Source: Hymenobacter terricola (lineage in GTDB: Bacteria; Bacteroidota; Bacteroidia; Cytophagales; Hymenobacteraceae). Taken from it: DNA of 64,000 bases. Position numbers and translations under genes: made by a program. Below, one piece after another: positions 26,143-35,892 of this stretch (position 1 is the stretch's first letter; every line of letters starts with the position of its first letter). The stretch spans positions 1 through 64,000 of the forward strand of contig NZ_JAGEMO020000042.1 of assembly GCF_017921975.2 (NCBI RefSeq). Reading direction: 5' to 3'. A model generated the notes under the pieces. The model was not told where the DNA came from, did no database searches, and was given only the letters and a program-made list of their open reading frames with translations.

Positions 26143-26802
26143 ATGGAAACCAGTCACGCCATTTTTCGACAACTATGGCTGCTGGGCGTCCTCAGCCTCT
26201 TCAGCAGCTGTGCTGCCCGGCCGCCGCACGAAACCGGAACATTCACAACTTCGGAGCTGGTGGAATTGCAACGGCTCGACCCCACCATTCGCCTGGATAT
26301 TCGCTACGCGACCAGCAATAATTTTGCCGGGCGGGCAGTGTATTCTGAAGCGCGGGCCTTTCTGCAGCGGCCTGCGGCCGAAGCGCTGGTGGCGGTGAAT
26401 GCGGAACTGGCGCCGCTGGGCTATCGGCTGCTGGTATTTGATGGATACCGGCCGTGGAGCGTCACCAAGCTGTTTTGGGACGTTACGCCACCGCAGAAAA
26501 AGGAGTTTGTGGCCGACCCCAGGAAAGGCTCGCGCCACAACCGGGGTTGCGCCGTGGACCTGAGCCTTTGGGATGTTGCCGCCGGGAAAGAGGTGGCCAT
26601 GCCGGGCGAGTATGATGAGATGAGCCCGCACTCCTACGCGGCCTACGCCGGGGGCACGCCGCAGCAACGGGAATTGCGGGATTTACTCCGTAGCAAGATG
26701 GAACATCACGGCTTCACGGTGCTCCCGGCCGAATGGTGGCATTTTGACTATCAGAACTGGCAGTCTTATCCCATTCAGAATATTCCTTTCAATAAACTTT
26801 GA
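26143..26802 (+). CDS. D-alanyl-D-alanine dipeptidase (VanX/DdpX family)
   Basis: The 219-residue zinc peptidase has the family signature SRHNRGCAVDLSLWD, giving zinc ligands His132 and Asp139, and EWWHFD with catalytic Glu197 and ligand His200. Arg in FDGYRPWS (about residue 104) fits the conserved transition-state Arg. It hydrolyses D-Ala-D-Ala, most likely for recycling of peptidoglycan fragments since no van genes are nearby. An N-terminal hydrophobic segment ends LFSSC and may be a lipoprotein signal, which would put it in the periplasm. It lies 22 bases after the lipoprotein gene. Confidence 0.9.
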   Translation: METSHAIFRQLWLLGVLSLFSSCAARPPHETGTFTTSELVELQRLDPTIRLDIRYATSNNFAGRAVYSEARAFLQRPAAEALVAVNAELAPLGYRLLVFDGYRPWSVTKLFWDVTPPQKKEFVADPRKGSRHNRGCAVDLSLWDVAAGKEVAMPGEYDEMSPHSYAAYAGGTPQQRELRDLLRSKMEHHGFTVLPAEWWHFDYQNWQSYPIQNIPFNKL

Positions 26803-26807
26803 CCAAC

Positions 26808-26847
26808 CCAAAGCGCCCCCGCAACTCAGGTTACGGGGGCGCTTTGG
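26808..26847. terminator. Hairpin between the dipeptidase and a convergent gene
   Basis: Perfect 14-bp GC-rich arms (26808-26821 and 26834-26847) with a 12-base loop start 6 bases after the dipeptidase stop. No T tract follows, so its strength as an intrinsic terminator is uncertain. Confidence 0.6.
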
Positions 26848-26928
26848 TGTCCGCGAAAGCCCCGCGCCATCTGCACCTTGTCGGGGCATGCGGTTCCACC
26901 GCGCGCCAACAAAAAACTAACGGAACGT

Positions 26929-27900
26929 CTATTGCGGCAGCTGGAAGACGTGGATGCTTTGTTCCTTGTACTGCTGGTAGCTGGGCTGCGAGCTGTCGGC
27001 TTTGTCGCTGACGCAGACCAGGGTGCTGGCGTCAATCCAGCTCACGCCTTCGATGTTGCCGTAGAGCACGTTGGTACCGGCGCCCACCGTGCCGGTGCTG
27101 CTGCCCCGCGGGAAATCGTAGACGCGGCCGGCATCGGTGAAGCTCCAGGTGGTGCTGCTCAGGGTGCCCACCCACAACTGGCTGCCCTCCTGAGTGGTGA
27201 TGGCCACGCGGCTGCCCCAGATGTCGATGTCGCTGTAGTCGGGGAAGGCCACGGGCACGGCCAGGGTGGCCTGTGTGACCCAGCCGCTATTGGTTTTCTT
27301 TAGGACTTTAATCTGGCCGGTGCCTTCGACGAGGCCCAGCAGGTAATCGTCGGAGCCGCGCCGCACGTAGGCCGCGCCCTCGAAGCCTTTGTTGCTGTTG
27401 GCGCTGCTGAAAGCCACGTCGGTCCAGAGGCTGCTTTGGTAGCCCAGGCTGGCATCGTACTGGCGCACGCGGGGGTAGTAGGCCCCGTTGTGCGACACGG
27501 TTTCCTCCGTCACGTAGTAGTGCGGGGTGTTGTTGGCATCGTAGGTGATGGCCTCGAAGTTGGACGAGCCCGAGCCGCTGCCGGTGAGCGTATTCTGCGA
27601 GCTGTTTTCGGGCAGGCTGCTGGCAATTGAGCCGATTTTGTAGCGGTTGTCGAACACCACGTAGTAGCGCCCACCGCTGGTGTACACGCCGCTGCCCTCA
27701 AAGTCATCGGAACTGTCGTAACCGCTGAACAACTTGTAGAACTTCTTCTCGGCCAGCGGGCCAATAAGGGTGCCGGCGGCTGTGGCATTGGCCGCGTGGC
27801 TAATGGGAGCGGGTTGCGGGGCGGCCTCGCGGTCGGTGGTGCAGTGGGTAAGCGAAAGTGCCGCACCGGCGCAGGCAGCGAGGAGTAAAGAATGCTTCAT
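26929..27900 (-). CDS. Lipoprotein, probable beta-propeller
   Basis: The 323-residue product starts at the ATG 27898-27900 (MKHSLLLAACAGAALSLTHC, a lipoprotein signal). The rest has repeated short strands with FEGSGVY, NFEAITYD, GFEGAAYV and IEGVSWI, spaced like blades of a propeller. This recalls SdiA-regulated or phytase-like esterase families, in which F-E-G-x-A/S-x-x-x recurs. Enzymatic function cannot be assigned. It is monocistronic. Confidence 0.65.
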   Translation of the reverse strand: MKHSLLLAACAGAALSLTHCTTDREAAPQPAPISHAANATAAGTLIGPLAEKKFYKLFSGYDSSDDFEGSGVYTSGGRYYVVFDNRYKIGSIASSLPENSSQNTLTGSGSGSSNFEAITYDANNTPHYYVTEETVSHNGAYYPRVRQYDASLGYQSSLWTDVAFSSANSNKGFEGAAYVRRGSDDYLLGLVEGTGQIKVLKKTNSGWVTQATLAVPVAFPDYSDIDIWGSRVAITTQEGSQLWVGTLSSTTWSFTDAGRVYDFPRGSSTGTVGAGTNVLYGNIEGVSWIDASTLVCVSDKADSSQPSYQQYKEQSIHVFQLPQ

Positions 27901-28012
27901 TATGGGGGATTGGGTAAGGTTATGCAAAGCTCGCTTTTCCAACATTACCCCTACATAACCAAATCATTACACCGCTCGATAGCATTTTCGGCGCGCCGAT
28001 AAACCTAAAGCA

Positions 28013-28048
28013 AAACGTCATGCTGCGACAACGCGCAGCATGACGTTT
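28013..28048. repeat. Dispersed palindrome, short copy C
   Basis: Perfect 15-bp arms (28013-28027 and 28034-28048) with a 6-base loop. It begins AAACGTCATGCTGCG, the outer half of the family arm, and looks like a shortened form. It lies between two genes of the same strand. Confidence 0.75.
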
Positions 28049-28095
28049 CAGGCATTTTCAGATGGCTCGGGGTACGCTCCCGCGCCATCCGGTCA

Positions 28096-28812
28096 TTACG
28101 GATTGGTGGACCACATGCCCGCTTCTTTAATAAAAATGCGGCGGTTCAGTTTCAGCTGCGACACCATGAACTCGGCCAAATCCTCGGGCTGCATCACCTT
28201 GTCGGGGTTGCCGTCGGTGAGGCCGTTGTTCATGGCCAGGGGCGTGGCCACGGTGCTGGGCGTGAGCACCGACACGCGGATGTTGTGCTTACGCACTTCC
28301 TGCATCAGGGCTTCGGTGAGGCCCATAACGGCAAATTTGGAGGCGCTGTAGGCGCTGCTGCCGGCGGCGGCGCGCAGGCCGGAGGTGGAGGAAATGTTGA
28401 TGATGTCGCCGGTCTGGCGCGCAATCATCACGGGCAGCACGGCGCGGGTCACGTAGTAGGTGCCCATCACGTTCACCTGGATGATGTGCTCCCACTGCTC
28501 GGGCTCCATCTCCAGAAACTTGGCGAAAGTGCCGATGCCGGCGTTGTTGATGAGGATATCAATCGGGCCGAGTTCCTGGTGGATTTTGGCCACGGCCAGG
28601 TTCACGGCGGTGCGGTCGGCCACGTCGGCTACGGCGGTGAGGACGGTACCACCGGCGGCGAAGATTTCGGCGGCTACTTCGAGCAGGTCACTTTCGGTGC
28701 GGGCCAACAAGCCAACGTGCACGCCTTCGGCGGCCAGAGCCAGGGCCACGGCGCGGCCGATGCCTTTGCCCGCGCCCGTGACGAGGGCGACTTTTCCTTG
28801 GAGGGATTCCAT
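28096..28812 (-). CDS. Short-chain dehydrogenase/reductase (3-ketoacyl reductase-like)
   Basis: The 238-residue SDR has the cofactor motif TGAGKGIG (about residues 12-19), NNAG (about 89-92), the catalytic Ser in INISSTSG and Y-S-A-S-K (Tyr about 154, Lys 158). It should reduce a keto group or oxidise an alcohol with NAD(P). It is 59 bases downstream of PBP2 on the same strand, at the end of the elongation cluster, but no role in cell wall synthesis is evident. Confidence 0.88.
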   Translation of the reverse strand: MESLQGKVALVTGAGKGIGRAVALALAAEGVHVGLLARTESDLLEVAAEIFAAGGTVLTAVADVADRTAVNLAVAKIHQELGPIDILINNAGIGTFAKFLEMEPEQWEHIIQVNVMGTYYVTRAVLPVMIARQTGDIINISSTSGLRAAAGSSAYSASKFAVMGLTEALMQEVRKHNIRVSVLTPSTVATPLAMNNGLTDGNPDKVMQPEDLAEFMVSQLKLNRRIFIKEAGMWSTNP

Positions 28813-28870
28813 GTGCTTAAGAGGTTGTGAGGCGGTAGAACCGGGGGTGGGGGCGAAAGGTTGGGAGAGG

Positions 28871-30712
28871 TTACATCGAGTGCAAATGCTTGGTGAAGTC
28901 GCCGTACGTCACCCAATCTTCCCAGCGCTTGCGGCTGGGCGCTACTTTGCCGCGCAGGTACTTCTCAATCATGAGGCCGGCGGCGGGGGCGGCGCTGGTA
29001 CCGCCGAAACCGCTGTTTTCGATGAACACGGCGATGGCGATTTTGGGGTCATTCACCGGGGCAAAGGCGGCGAAAGTGGCGTGGTCGTAGCCGTGAGGGT
29101 TTTGCACGGTGCCGGTTTTACCGGCCATCGTGATGCCGTATTGCGAGAGCGAAGCCAAATTGCCGGTGCCGCCGTTGCCGTCCACCACCATCTCCATGCC
29201 GGGGATGATGTACTTGAACAGCGTGGTATCCACGGCCGTGTAGTGCCGCTCGCGGTATTGGGGCAGTGGGCCGCCAGCGCCAATGCCACGCACGAAATGC
29301 GGCGTATAGTACCAACCGCGGTTGGCAATGGTGGCCAGCACGTTGGCCATTTGCAGCCCGGTAATGCCGATTTCGCCCTGCCCGATGCTGAGTGAATACA
29401 CGGTTTTGAAGTTCCAGTGATGGTAGCCACGCAGCTTGTCGTAGAAATCAGGCGAGGGAATGAGGCCGCGTTTCTCCTGCGACATATCCACGCCCAACTT
29501 CTCGCCGAGGCCGAAGGACTTCACCATTTTCTGCCACTGGCCCAGGCCCAGACGGGCGTCCTCAAACTTATTGGGCGACTGCCCGCGCACCACCGCAGCG
29601 CGCAGCACCTGGTAGAAATACGGGTTGCAGCTGTTTTTGATGGCCAGGCTCACGTTGGCTGGGTATTCGTGGCGGTGAGTGCAGTGCACCAGCTTCTGGT
29701 TGCATTCAAACCCAGTGCCGGGCGTGACGACGTGGAGCTGCAGCGCCACCAGCTCGTTCACCAGCTTAAACACCGAGCCGGGCGGATAGGTAGCCATCAG
29801 CGGGCGGTCGAACAGCGGGCGGTCGGGGTTGTTGAGCAGGGCCATGTAGCGGTTGCCCGAGCCCTTGCCCGTGAGCAGGTTCGGGTCGTAGTGCGGGGCC
29901 GAGACGAAGGCCAGAATCTCGCCCGTCCTGGGGTCGATGGCCACGATGGAGCCGCGCCGGCCGGCCAGCAGTTTCTCGCCGTAGGCCTGCAACTCGGCGT
30001 CGATGCTCAGGTGCAGGTCCTGCCCGGCCACCGACAGCGTATCGAACTCGCCGCCCCGGAACTTGCCTTTCTCAATGCCGCGCACGTTCACCATTTTGTA
30101 CTGCACGCCGCGCCGGCCCATCAGCGTGCTCTCGTAATAGGCCTCCAGGCCCGAAATACCCACGTTTTCGCCGGGCTGGTACTTGGCGTACTTCGGTTTT
30201 TCGAGGAAAGCCGGCGTAATGGCACCCACGTAACCCAAGGCGTGGGCCAGGTTTTCGGTGCGGTAAGCCCGCGCCATACGGGCCTGAATGCGGAAACCCG
30301 AAAAGTCCCCTAGCTTGTCCAGAATGGCCGCCAAATCCGGCGTGGTCAGGTTCTGAACAATGGGCGACGGCTTGATGCGCGAATACTTTTTGGCCGCCAG
30401 CAGGCTGGCCCGCAGGTCCTCCAGCGGAATCTGGAGCAGCTCGCAAAAGCGGGCCGAATCGAGCTGTTTCACCTCGCGGGGCACCACCAGCAGGTCGTAC
30501 ACCGGCGTATTCTGCACCAGCAGCTGGTTCTTGCGGTCGTAAATCAGGCCCCGATACGGAATCTGCACGAGGCGTTGCAGCGTGTTTTTATCCGCCGCCA
30601 GCTTGTAGGTGCCATCCAGCACCTGCATGAAGAACAAGCGGGTAAGGAAGATGAGGGCCACCAGCAAAAAAATGCCTTGCACAACGTATTTGCGGCCTTC
30701 GAGGTATTGCAT
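28871..30712 (-). CDS. mrdA: Penicillin-binding protein 2 (elongasome transpeptidase)
   Basis: The 613-residue class B PBP has an N-terminal membrane anchor ([19 protein letters not shown]), a dimerisation domain with the V[14 protein letters not shown] start, and a transpeptidase domain with S313-V-F-K316, S-C-N (in IKNSCNPYF) and K-T-G (AGKTGTVQN). It crosslinks peptidoglycan during lateral growth with MreB/C/D and RodA. It follows mreD by 42 bases. RodA, often next in line, is replaced by the SDR gene here. Confidence 0.94.
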   Translation of the reverse strand: MQYLEGRKYVVQGIFLLVALIFLTRLFFMQVLDGTYKLAADKNTLQRLVQIPYRGLIYDRKNQLLVQNTPVYDLLVVPREVKQLDSARFCELLQIPLEDLRASLLAAKKYSRIKPSPIVQNLTTPDLAAILDKLGDFSGFRIQARMARAYRTENLAHALGYVGAITPAFLEKPKYAKYQPGENVGISGLEAYYESTLMGRRGVQYKMVNVRGIEKGKFRGGEFDTLSVAGQDLHLSIDAELQAYGEKLLAGRRGSIVAIDPRTGEILAFVSAPHYDPNLLTGKGSGNRYMALLNNPDRPLFDRPLMATYPPGSVFKLVNELVALQLHVVTPGTGFECNQKLVHCTHRHEYPANVSLAIKNSCNPYFYQVLRAAVVRGQSPNKFEDARLGLGQWQKMVKSFGLGEKLGVDMSQEKRGLIPSPDFYDKLRGYHHWNFKTVYSLSIGQGEIGITGLQMANVLATIANRGWYYTPHFVRGIGAGGPLPQYRERHYTAVDTTLFKYIIPGMEMVVDGNGGTGNLASLSQYGITMAGKTGTVQNPHGYDHATFAAFAPVNDPKIAIAVFIENSGFGGTSAAPAAGLMIEKYLRGKVAPSRKRWEDWVTYGDFTKHLHSM

Positions 30713-30754
30713 TTTCTAATTCAGAAATAAGACGGGCAGCTTGACCGTCAACCA

Positions 30755-31282
30755 TTAATTCCGCCCTCTGCGAACCGGGAAAAACAGCAGCTGCACAATC
30801 AACAGCGCGAGACCGGTAAAGAGTGCGCTGACCACCATTTTCCCCATGGTCATGCCGAAATGGTGGAAACTGCCCAGTTCCAGCAGGAAAAAAGCCGCGT
30901 GGTGCAGCAACACCAGCAGCGTGAGGTACACGCCAAACCACTGCCAGCCCATCTGGTGCACGTTCACGGAGTCGCCGCTGTCGTAGCCATCGCGCGGGGT
31001 GAGCAAGCGCAGCACCCACGGCCGCAGAAAGCCCAGAAACACCGCCGCCGCCGCGTGCAGCCCGCCGGTGTCGTAAAAAATATCCATCGTCAGCCCCATC
31101 CCGAAGGCCAGCAGCAGCTGCACCACAATGGGCGTGGCCAGCGGCAGAAACAGCAAGAAGCCCAGGTAGAAGAAGCACCAGCCCAAATCAAACAGCACCA
31201 ATCGGCTGATTATCAAAACGTGCAAGCCGGCGTACAGAGCAAAGCGCAATGCCTGCACAAAAGCAAATCGCAAGCCACTCAT
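30755..31282 (-). CDS. mreD: Rod shape-determining protein MreD
   Basis: The 175-residue protein has five or six predicted membrane helices and typical MreD patterns (FDLGWCFFYLGFLLFLPL, GLTMDIFYDTGGLHAAAAVFLGFLRPW). It links the periplasmic MreC to the cytoplasmic membrane part of the elongasome. Its ATG overlaps the mreC stop (ATGA), showing translational coupling. Confidence 0.9.
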   Translation of the reverse strand: MSGLRFAFVQALRFALYAGLHVLIISRLVLFDLGWCFFYLGFLLFLPLATPIVVQLLLAFGMGLTMDIFYDTGGLHAAAAVFLGFLRPWVLRLLTPRDGYDSGDSVNVHQMGWQWFGVYLTLLVLLHHAAFFLLELGSFHHFGMTMGKMVVSALFTGLALLIVQLLFFPVRRGRN

Positions 31283-32217
31283 GGGCGCTTCCCTCCTTTC
31301 GGCAGCATGCCCGTGTGCGCTTCCAGTGTGTCGCGCTCGGCCTTGTTGCGGTTGGTCACCACGTACACATAGGTCAGGTTGGTGAAATTGACGCCCAGCT
31401 TCACCCGCACCGTCCAGAAGTTCTTGTCCGGCTCCTTCACAAAAGACTCAATCGTGCCGATAAAAATACCTTCGGGAAATACCGAGTTGTAGCTCGACGT
31501 CACCACCGTGTCGCCCTGCACCAGCTTGGTTTCGCGCAGCACGTTGTCGAGCAGGGCGTGGGAGGGGTCGTCGCCCAGCCACCGAACGGTACCAAAGGTG
31601 CCATCGCGCTTGATTTTGGAAGCAATGCGGGTTTGCGAGTGCAGCAGGCTGGTGACGGTGGCGTAGTGCTCGCTCACCACTTTCACGCGGCCCACTACCC
31701 CGCCGGCCGCCACCACTCCCAGGCCCGCCCGCACGCCATTGGCACTGCCCACGTTCAACGTGAGGAAGTTATCCACATTATACAGGTTATTGTTGATAAC
31801 TCGGGCCGGAATAAGTGGATAACTCGGGTCGCGGGCCGGCAGGTGCTGCTGGCCCAGCAGCAACGTATCGGGCCGGGAAGCGGGGCGCTGGTAGCGGATG
31901 CGCCGCAAGGAGTCGGTACGGGCCGGGGGCAGCGCCACCGAGTCGGCTTCGCGGCGGGTCGTATCGGTCGGGTATAATTGCTGGCGCAGGGCGGCGTTTT
32001 CGGCGGCCAGCTGCTGGTTTGTTTCGGCCAGGCGGAAGTAGTCCGTTATCTGCGTGCGGCGGGCTAGCACGGTGCCCGCATACCCGTTGGCCGAATTAAA
32101 AAACGCCGCCCGCTGATAGGAATTATTGGTAATAAATAAATACAGGCTAATCACTTCCAACAAGCCAAATACCAGCGCCCCGCGAAAGCGAAATAGAAAT
32201 AGAAATAAATTCCGCAC
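31279..32217 (-). CDS. mreC: Rod shape-determining protein MreC
   Basis: The 312-residue protein has an N-terminal membrane helix (about residues 14-30), a coiled-coil (FRLAETNQQLAAENAALRQQL) and a C-terminal beta-domain with ARVINNNLYNVDNFLTLNVG and GVVGRVKVVSEHYATVTSLL. It is the periplasmic scaffold that activates PBP2. It lies between palindrome D and mreD. Confidence 0.92.
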   Translation of the reverse strand: MRNLFLFLFRFRGALVFGLLEVISLYLFITNNSYQRAAFFNSANGYAGTVLARRTQITDYFRLAETNQQLAAENAALRQQLYPTDTTRREADSVALPPARTDSLRRIRYQRPASRPDTLLLGQQHLPARDPSYPLIPARVINNNLYNVDNFLTLNVGSANGVRAGLGVVAAGGVVGRVKVVSEHYATVTSLLHSQTRIASKIKRDGTFGTVRWLGDDPSHALLDNVLRETKLVQGDTVVTSSYNSVFPEGIFIGTIESFVKEPDKNFWTVRVKLGVNFTNLTYVYVVTNRNKAERDTLEAHTGMLPKGGKRP

Positions 32218-32241
32218 GGGGGTTAGTTTAATTACACATAG

Positions 32242-32337
32242 AACGTCATGTCGAGCGCAGCCGAGACATCTCGCGTGGAGCTGGAATTAATTACCATTGC
32301 ACGCGAGATGTCTCGGCTGCGCTCGACATGACCGTTC
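32242..32337. repeat. Dispersed palindrome, copy D
   Basis: Arms at about 32242-32276 and 32300-32337 with a roughly 23-base loop. The core is CGTCATGTCGAGCGCAGC then CGAGACATCTCGCGT, and the substitutions relative to other copies are mirrored in both arms. It lies between mreB and mreC. Confidence 0.88.
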
Positions 32338-32356
32338 TTCTATTTCACGCCTGAAA

Positions 32357-33382
32357 TTACGTCAGCAACACGCCTTTAAACGCCTGAATGTCCTTGATTG
32401 CCTTGCCCGTACCACGCACCACGGCACGCAGCGGGTCTTCGGCAATGTGAATGGGCAGCTTGGTTTTAGCGGCCAGGCGCTTGTCGAGGCCGCGCAACAG
32501 GGCGCCGCCGCCGGTGAGGTGAATGCCGTTTTCATAAATATCGGCCGACAATTCGGGCGGCGATATTTCGAGGGCTTTTAATACAGCTTCTTCAATTTTG
32601 GCCACCGATTTATCGAGGGCAATGGCAATTTCCGAGAACGTTACTTTAATAACTTTCGGAATGCCCGTCATCAGGTCGCGGCCGCGCACTTCGTGGTCGG
32701 GCGGCGGCACGTCGAGCTCGGTGAGGGCGGCACCGACTTCAATTTTGATGCGCTCGGCCGAGCGCTCACCGATGAGCAGGTTGTGCTGGCGGCGCATGTA
32801 GTCGAGGATGTCCTGGTTGAACACGTCACCGGCCGTTTTGATGGACTGGTCGCACACAATACCCGACAGCGCGATTACCGCAATCTCCGTGGTGCCGCCT
32901 CCGATGTCGATAATCATCGAGCCCACGGGCTGCTCCACGTCGATGCCGATGCCGATGGCGGCGGCCATGGGCTCCTGAATCATCCAGACTTCCTTGGCCC
33001 CGGCGTGCTCGGCGGAGTCACGCACGGCACGTTTCTCCACTTCGGTAATGCCCGATGGGATGCAGATGACCATGCGGTGCGAGGGCTGGAACAGCCGCGT
33101 CCGCGTGTCAATCATCTTAATCATGCCCTTAATCATTTCCTCGGCGGCGTGGAAATCGGCAATTACCCCATCCTTCAGCGGGCGGATGGTGCGGATGTTG
33201 TCGTGCGTTTTCTCGTGCATCTGCTGGGCCTGGCGGCCCACGGCGATGACTTTATTCGTGGTTCGGTCTTTGGCGATGATGCTCGGCTCGTCCACCACGA
33301 TTTTGTCGTTGTGAATGATGAGCGTATTGGCCGTACCCAGGTCGATGGCGATGTCGCTGGTCAGGAAATTAAAGAAACCCAT
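32357..33382 (-). CDS. mreB: Rod shape-determining protein MreB (bacterial actin)
   Basis: The 341-residue actin homologue has the phosphate-1 loop DIAIDLGTANTLI (about residues 9-21), GSMIIDIGGGTTEIAV phosphate-2, and GIHLTGGGALLRGLDKRL adenosine motif. It forms membrane-bound filaments that orient cell wall synthesis. The ATG at 33380-33382 (MGFFNFLTSDIA) is chosen over a longer frame because family proteins begin here. It is between purH and mreC, an order common in Cytophagales. Confidence 0.95.
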   Translation of the reverse strand: MGFFNFLTSDIAIDLGTANTLIIHNDKIVVDEPSIIAKDRTTNKVIAVGRQAQQMHEKTHDNIRTIRPLKDGVIADFHAAEEMIKGMIKMIDTRTRLFQPSHRMVICIPSGITEVEKRAVRDSAEHAGAKEVWMIQEPMAAAIGIGIDVEQPVGSMIIDIGGGTTEIAVIALSGIVCDQSIKTAGDVFNQDILDYMRRQHNLLIGERSAERIKIEVGAALTELDVPPPDHEVRGRDLMTGIPKVIKVTFSEIAIALDKSVAKIEEAVLKALEISPPELSADIYENGIHLTGGGALLRGLDKRLAAKTKLPIHIAEDPLRAVVRGTGKAIKDIQAFKGVLLT

Positions 33383-33436
33383 TGAGTTAGCTGCAATAAG
33401 GCGGAGCCCGGGTTTAGGGCCGGGCAAAATAATGGG

Positions 33437-33444
33437 CAAAGGTA
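33437..33444 (-). promoter_or_regulatory. -7 box upstream of mreB
   Basis: On the minus strand this reads TACCTTTG, an exact TAnnTTTG match, 54 bases before the mreB start. No convincing -33 element was seen. Confidence 0.4.
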
Positions 33445-33538
33445 CGGAAGGTTTGGGCGGAGGACGGATATAATATCCGGGCCGATTGCGGCGGCAGGAG
33501 CAAGTAGCACGCGGCAAAAACCGGATACGTAACAAAGC

Positions 33539-33636
33539 AGCACGTCATGCTGCGTTTGCCGAAGCATTGCTACCGCGAAGAGTAAATCAATTACTTCTGC
33601 GGTAGCGATGCTTCGGCAAACGCAGCATGACGTGCT
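33539..33636. repeat. Dispersed palindrome, copy E
   Basis: 38-base arms at about 33539-33576 and 33599-33636 with a 22-base loop pair almost perfectly. The arm keeps CGTCATGCTGCG but then diverges to TTTGCCGAAGCATTGCTACCGC, and the other arm changes to match. It lies between purH and mreB. Confidence 0.88.
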
Positions 33637-33663
33637 GGTTGCTATTCGTTCAGAACTGCCCCT

Positions 33664-35199
33664 TTAGTGCTTGAAGTGGCGCACGCCCGTGAGCACCATG
33701 GCCATGCCCAGCTCGTCGCAGGCGCGGATGCTGTCGGCGTCCTTAATAGACCCGCCGGGCTGCACCACGGCGCGGATGCCGGCCGCACCGGCAATTTCCA
33801 CGCAGTCGGGAAAGGGGAAAAAGGCATCGGAGGCCATCACGGCGCCGTGCAGGTCGAAGCCGAAGGTGCGGGCCTTCTCAATGGCCTGGCGCAGGGCGTC
33901 GACGCGCGAGGTTTGGCCGACGCCGGAGGCCAGCAGCTGGCCGGCACGGGCCAGCACGATGGTATTGCTTTTGGTGTGCTTACAGATTTTGCCGGCGAAC
34001 ACCAGGGCCGCCGTTTCCTCCTCCGTAGGGGCCGATTGGGTCACGGTGCGGAAATCAGCGGCGGTTTCGGTCTGGCGGTCGGCATCCTGCTCGATGATGC
34101 CGTTGAGCAGGGTTTTGACTTGCTTCTTCGGAAACTCCACCGGCTTTTGCAGCAGCAGAATCCGGTTCTTTTTGCTTTGGAGCACCGGCAGGGCATCGGC
34201 AGCAAAGCCGGGCGCGATGAGCACTTCAAAGAAGAGCTGGTTTAGCTCAGCGGCGGTGGCCGCGTCTACCTCCTTGTTTACGATGATGACGCCGCCAAAC
34301 GCGGAAGTCGGGTCACAGCTCAGCGCGTTCACGTAGGCCTCGCGCAGGGTGGCGGCCTGGGCTACTCCGCAGGCATTGGTGTGCTTGAGGATGGCACAGG
34401 CGGGCTCGCCGTCGGTGAACTCGGCCATGAGGGCCACGGCGGCGTCCACGTCCACCAGGTTGTTGTAGCTCAGCTGCTTGCCATGGAGCTGGTCGAACAG
34501 CGCGGTGAGGTCGCCGTAGAAAGTGCCGGCTTGGTGGGGGTTCTCGCCATAGCGCAACGGCGTGGCGGGCTGGGCGCTCAGGCGCAGGACAGAACCGGCC
34601 ACAGCGGTGTCCTGGCTCACATATTTGAAAATCTCGGTGTCGTAGTGCGAGGTGGTGGCGAAGGCGGCGGCGGCGTAGTGGCGACGGTCCTCCAAATCAG
34701 TGGCGCCGTTTTTGGCGGTGAGCAGCTCGGTTACGGCGGCGTACTGGTCGCGGCTGCTGATTACCAGCACGTCGCGGAAGTTTTTGGCGGCGGCGCGCAG
34801 CAGCGAAATGCCGCCGATGTCAATTTTTTCGATGACATCCTGCTCTTCGGCCCCGCTGGCCACAGTCTCTTCGAAGGGATATAAATCAACCACCACCAGG
34901 TCGATGGGGGGAATGCCGTGCTGCTCGGCCTGGGCGAGGTCGCCCTCGTCGTGGCGTCGGTGCAGAATGCCGCCGAACACCTTGGGATGCAGCGTCTTCA
35001 CGCGGCCGCCGAATACTTCCGGGAAGCCGGTCAGGTCTTCCACGGCGGTTACTTCCGCGCCTTCGTCTTCCAGAAATTTCTGGGTGCCGCCGGTGGAGTA
35101 CAGGGTCACGCCGTGCTGCCGCAGCACCTGCACCAGGGGCGCCAGCCGGTCTTTGTGGTACACGGAAAGCAGGGCGGCGCGAATGGGGCGAGACGACAT
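33664..35199 (-). CDS. purH: Bifunctional AICAR formyltransferase / IMP cyclohydrolase
   Basis: The 511-residue enzyme performs the last two steps of de novo IMP synthesis. The N-terminal IMP cyclohydrolase domain begins IRAALLSVYHKDRLAPLVQ and holds STGGTQKFLEDEG and GGRVKTLHPKVFGGIL. The formyltransferase domain has LRYGENPHQAGTFYG, LKHTNACGVA (catalytic Lys/His region) and SDAFFPFPD. Length is normal. It leads the purH-mreB-mreCD-PBP2 block and has a -7 box upstream. Confidence 0.95.
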   Translation of the reverse strand: MSSRPIRAALLSVYHKDRLAPLVQVLRQHGVTLYSTGGTQKFLEDEGAEVTAVEDLTGFPEVFGGRVKTLHPKVFGGILHRRHDEGDLAQAEQHGIPPIDLVVVDLYPFEETVASGAEEQDVIEKIDIGGISLLRAAAKNFRDVLVISSRDQYAAVTELLTAKNGATDLEDRRHYAAAAFATTSHYDTEIFKYVSQDTAVAGSVLRLSAQPATPLRYGENPHQAGTFYGDLTALFDQLHGKQLSYNNLVDVDAAVALMAEFTDGEPACAILKHTNACGVAQAATLREAYVNALSCDPTSAFGGVIIVNKEVDAATAAELNQLFFEVLIAPGFAADALPVLQSKKNRILLLQKPVEFPKKQVKTLLNGIIEQDADRQTETAADFRTVTQSAPTEEETAALVFAGKICKHTKSNTIVLARAGQLLASGVGQTSRVDALRQAIEKARTFGFDLHGAVMASDAFFPFPDCVEIAGAAGIRAVVQPGGSIKDADSIRACDELGMAMVLTGVRHFKH

Positions 35200-35244
35200 A
35201 AAAGTTTGTTTTTTGCAGGAAAAAGCAGAGCACTATTGCCGCCG

Positions 35245-35277
35245 CAAAGGTACGACTGCTCCCTGGCGGCATCCCAA
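35245..35277 (-). promoter_or_regulatory. Probable purH promoter
   Basis: On the minus strand TACCTTTG (35245-35252) is an exact -7 box match 45 bases before the purH ATG. A TTG (35275-35277) lies 22 bases upstream of it. Confidence 0.5.
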
Positions 35278-35429
35278 AAGCTATGTTACCGAAATGTTAT
35301 CAGCACTCCGGCGGGTATCAACCCCAGACTCTGGGCGTCCCAAAAACTGCCTTTCGTCGCGTGCCAATGCCAGATAACTGCGGCTTTCCGAAATCTGCGC
35401 CAACCAGGAACTGCTCTAAATTGCGCCTC

Positions 35430-35810
35430 ATGGAATACGTAGTAGCTGGCATTTTTCTGGCCGTCTTTGCTCGGGTGGCATCTCGGGTGTTCTACGCTGC
35501 ACGTGCGCGGCATCCGCACTGCCGGAACCATTGTCGAAGTGGTGCGGGACGCTTCCGGTGAAGGCGGCGACACTTTTAAGCCGGTGGTGGCTTTCACTAC
35601 GAAACAGGGTACCCAAATAGTGGCCGAAAGCTTCTACGGAACAGCCGAAGCCGGCTCGTATTTCCGCATCGGACAGCAGGTTGACATTCTCTACTCCGCT
35701 AGAAACCCCCGGTTTTCGCTATCGCGGGATACGACGTTTCAGCCCTGCTCATCCTGGGTTTACTGGCGGCCGGGGTTTTCGGAGTGCTCTATTATCACAG
35801 CATCAAATAG
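35430..35810 (+). pseudogene. DUF3592-type membrane protein broken by two frameshifts
   Basis: The ATG at 35430 starts MEYVVAGIFLAVFA in one frame. The middle follows in the +1 frame: RGIRTAGTIVEVVRDASGEG, FKPVVAFTTKQGTQIVA, FRIGQQVDILYSARNPRF. The end returns to the first frame with a membrane helix, ALLILGLLAAGVFGVLYYH, stop at 35808-35810. These pieces match DUF3592 proteins (helix, beta-domain, helix). Breaks lie near 35470-35505 and near 35735-35745 and cancel each other in length, so one extra base and one missing base would explain it. Confidence 0.7.
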
Positions 35811-35892
35811 CTCGATACCGCCGAAGCTGAACACCTGACTGCACTTGGGAGTATAGCCTCACACCTAGCGCTTCTTCTTTGTTGCTTACCTA

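Noticed and set aside
26143-26802. Vancomycin resistance gene vanX
   Set aside because: No vanA, vanH or vanRS genes nearby; the chromosomal DdpX-type dipeptidase role is more likely.
26808-26847. Possible riboswitch or RNA gene at this hairpin
   Set aside because: A simple 14-bp stem between convergent genes with no further structure; more like a transcription end.
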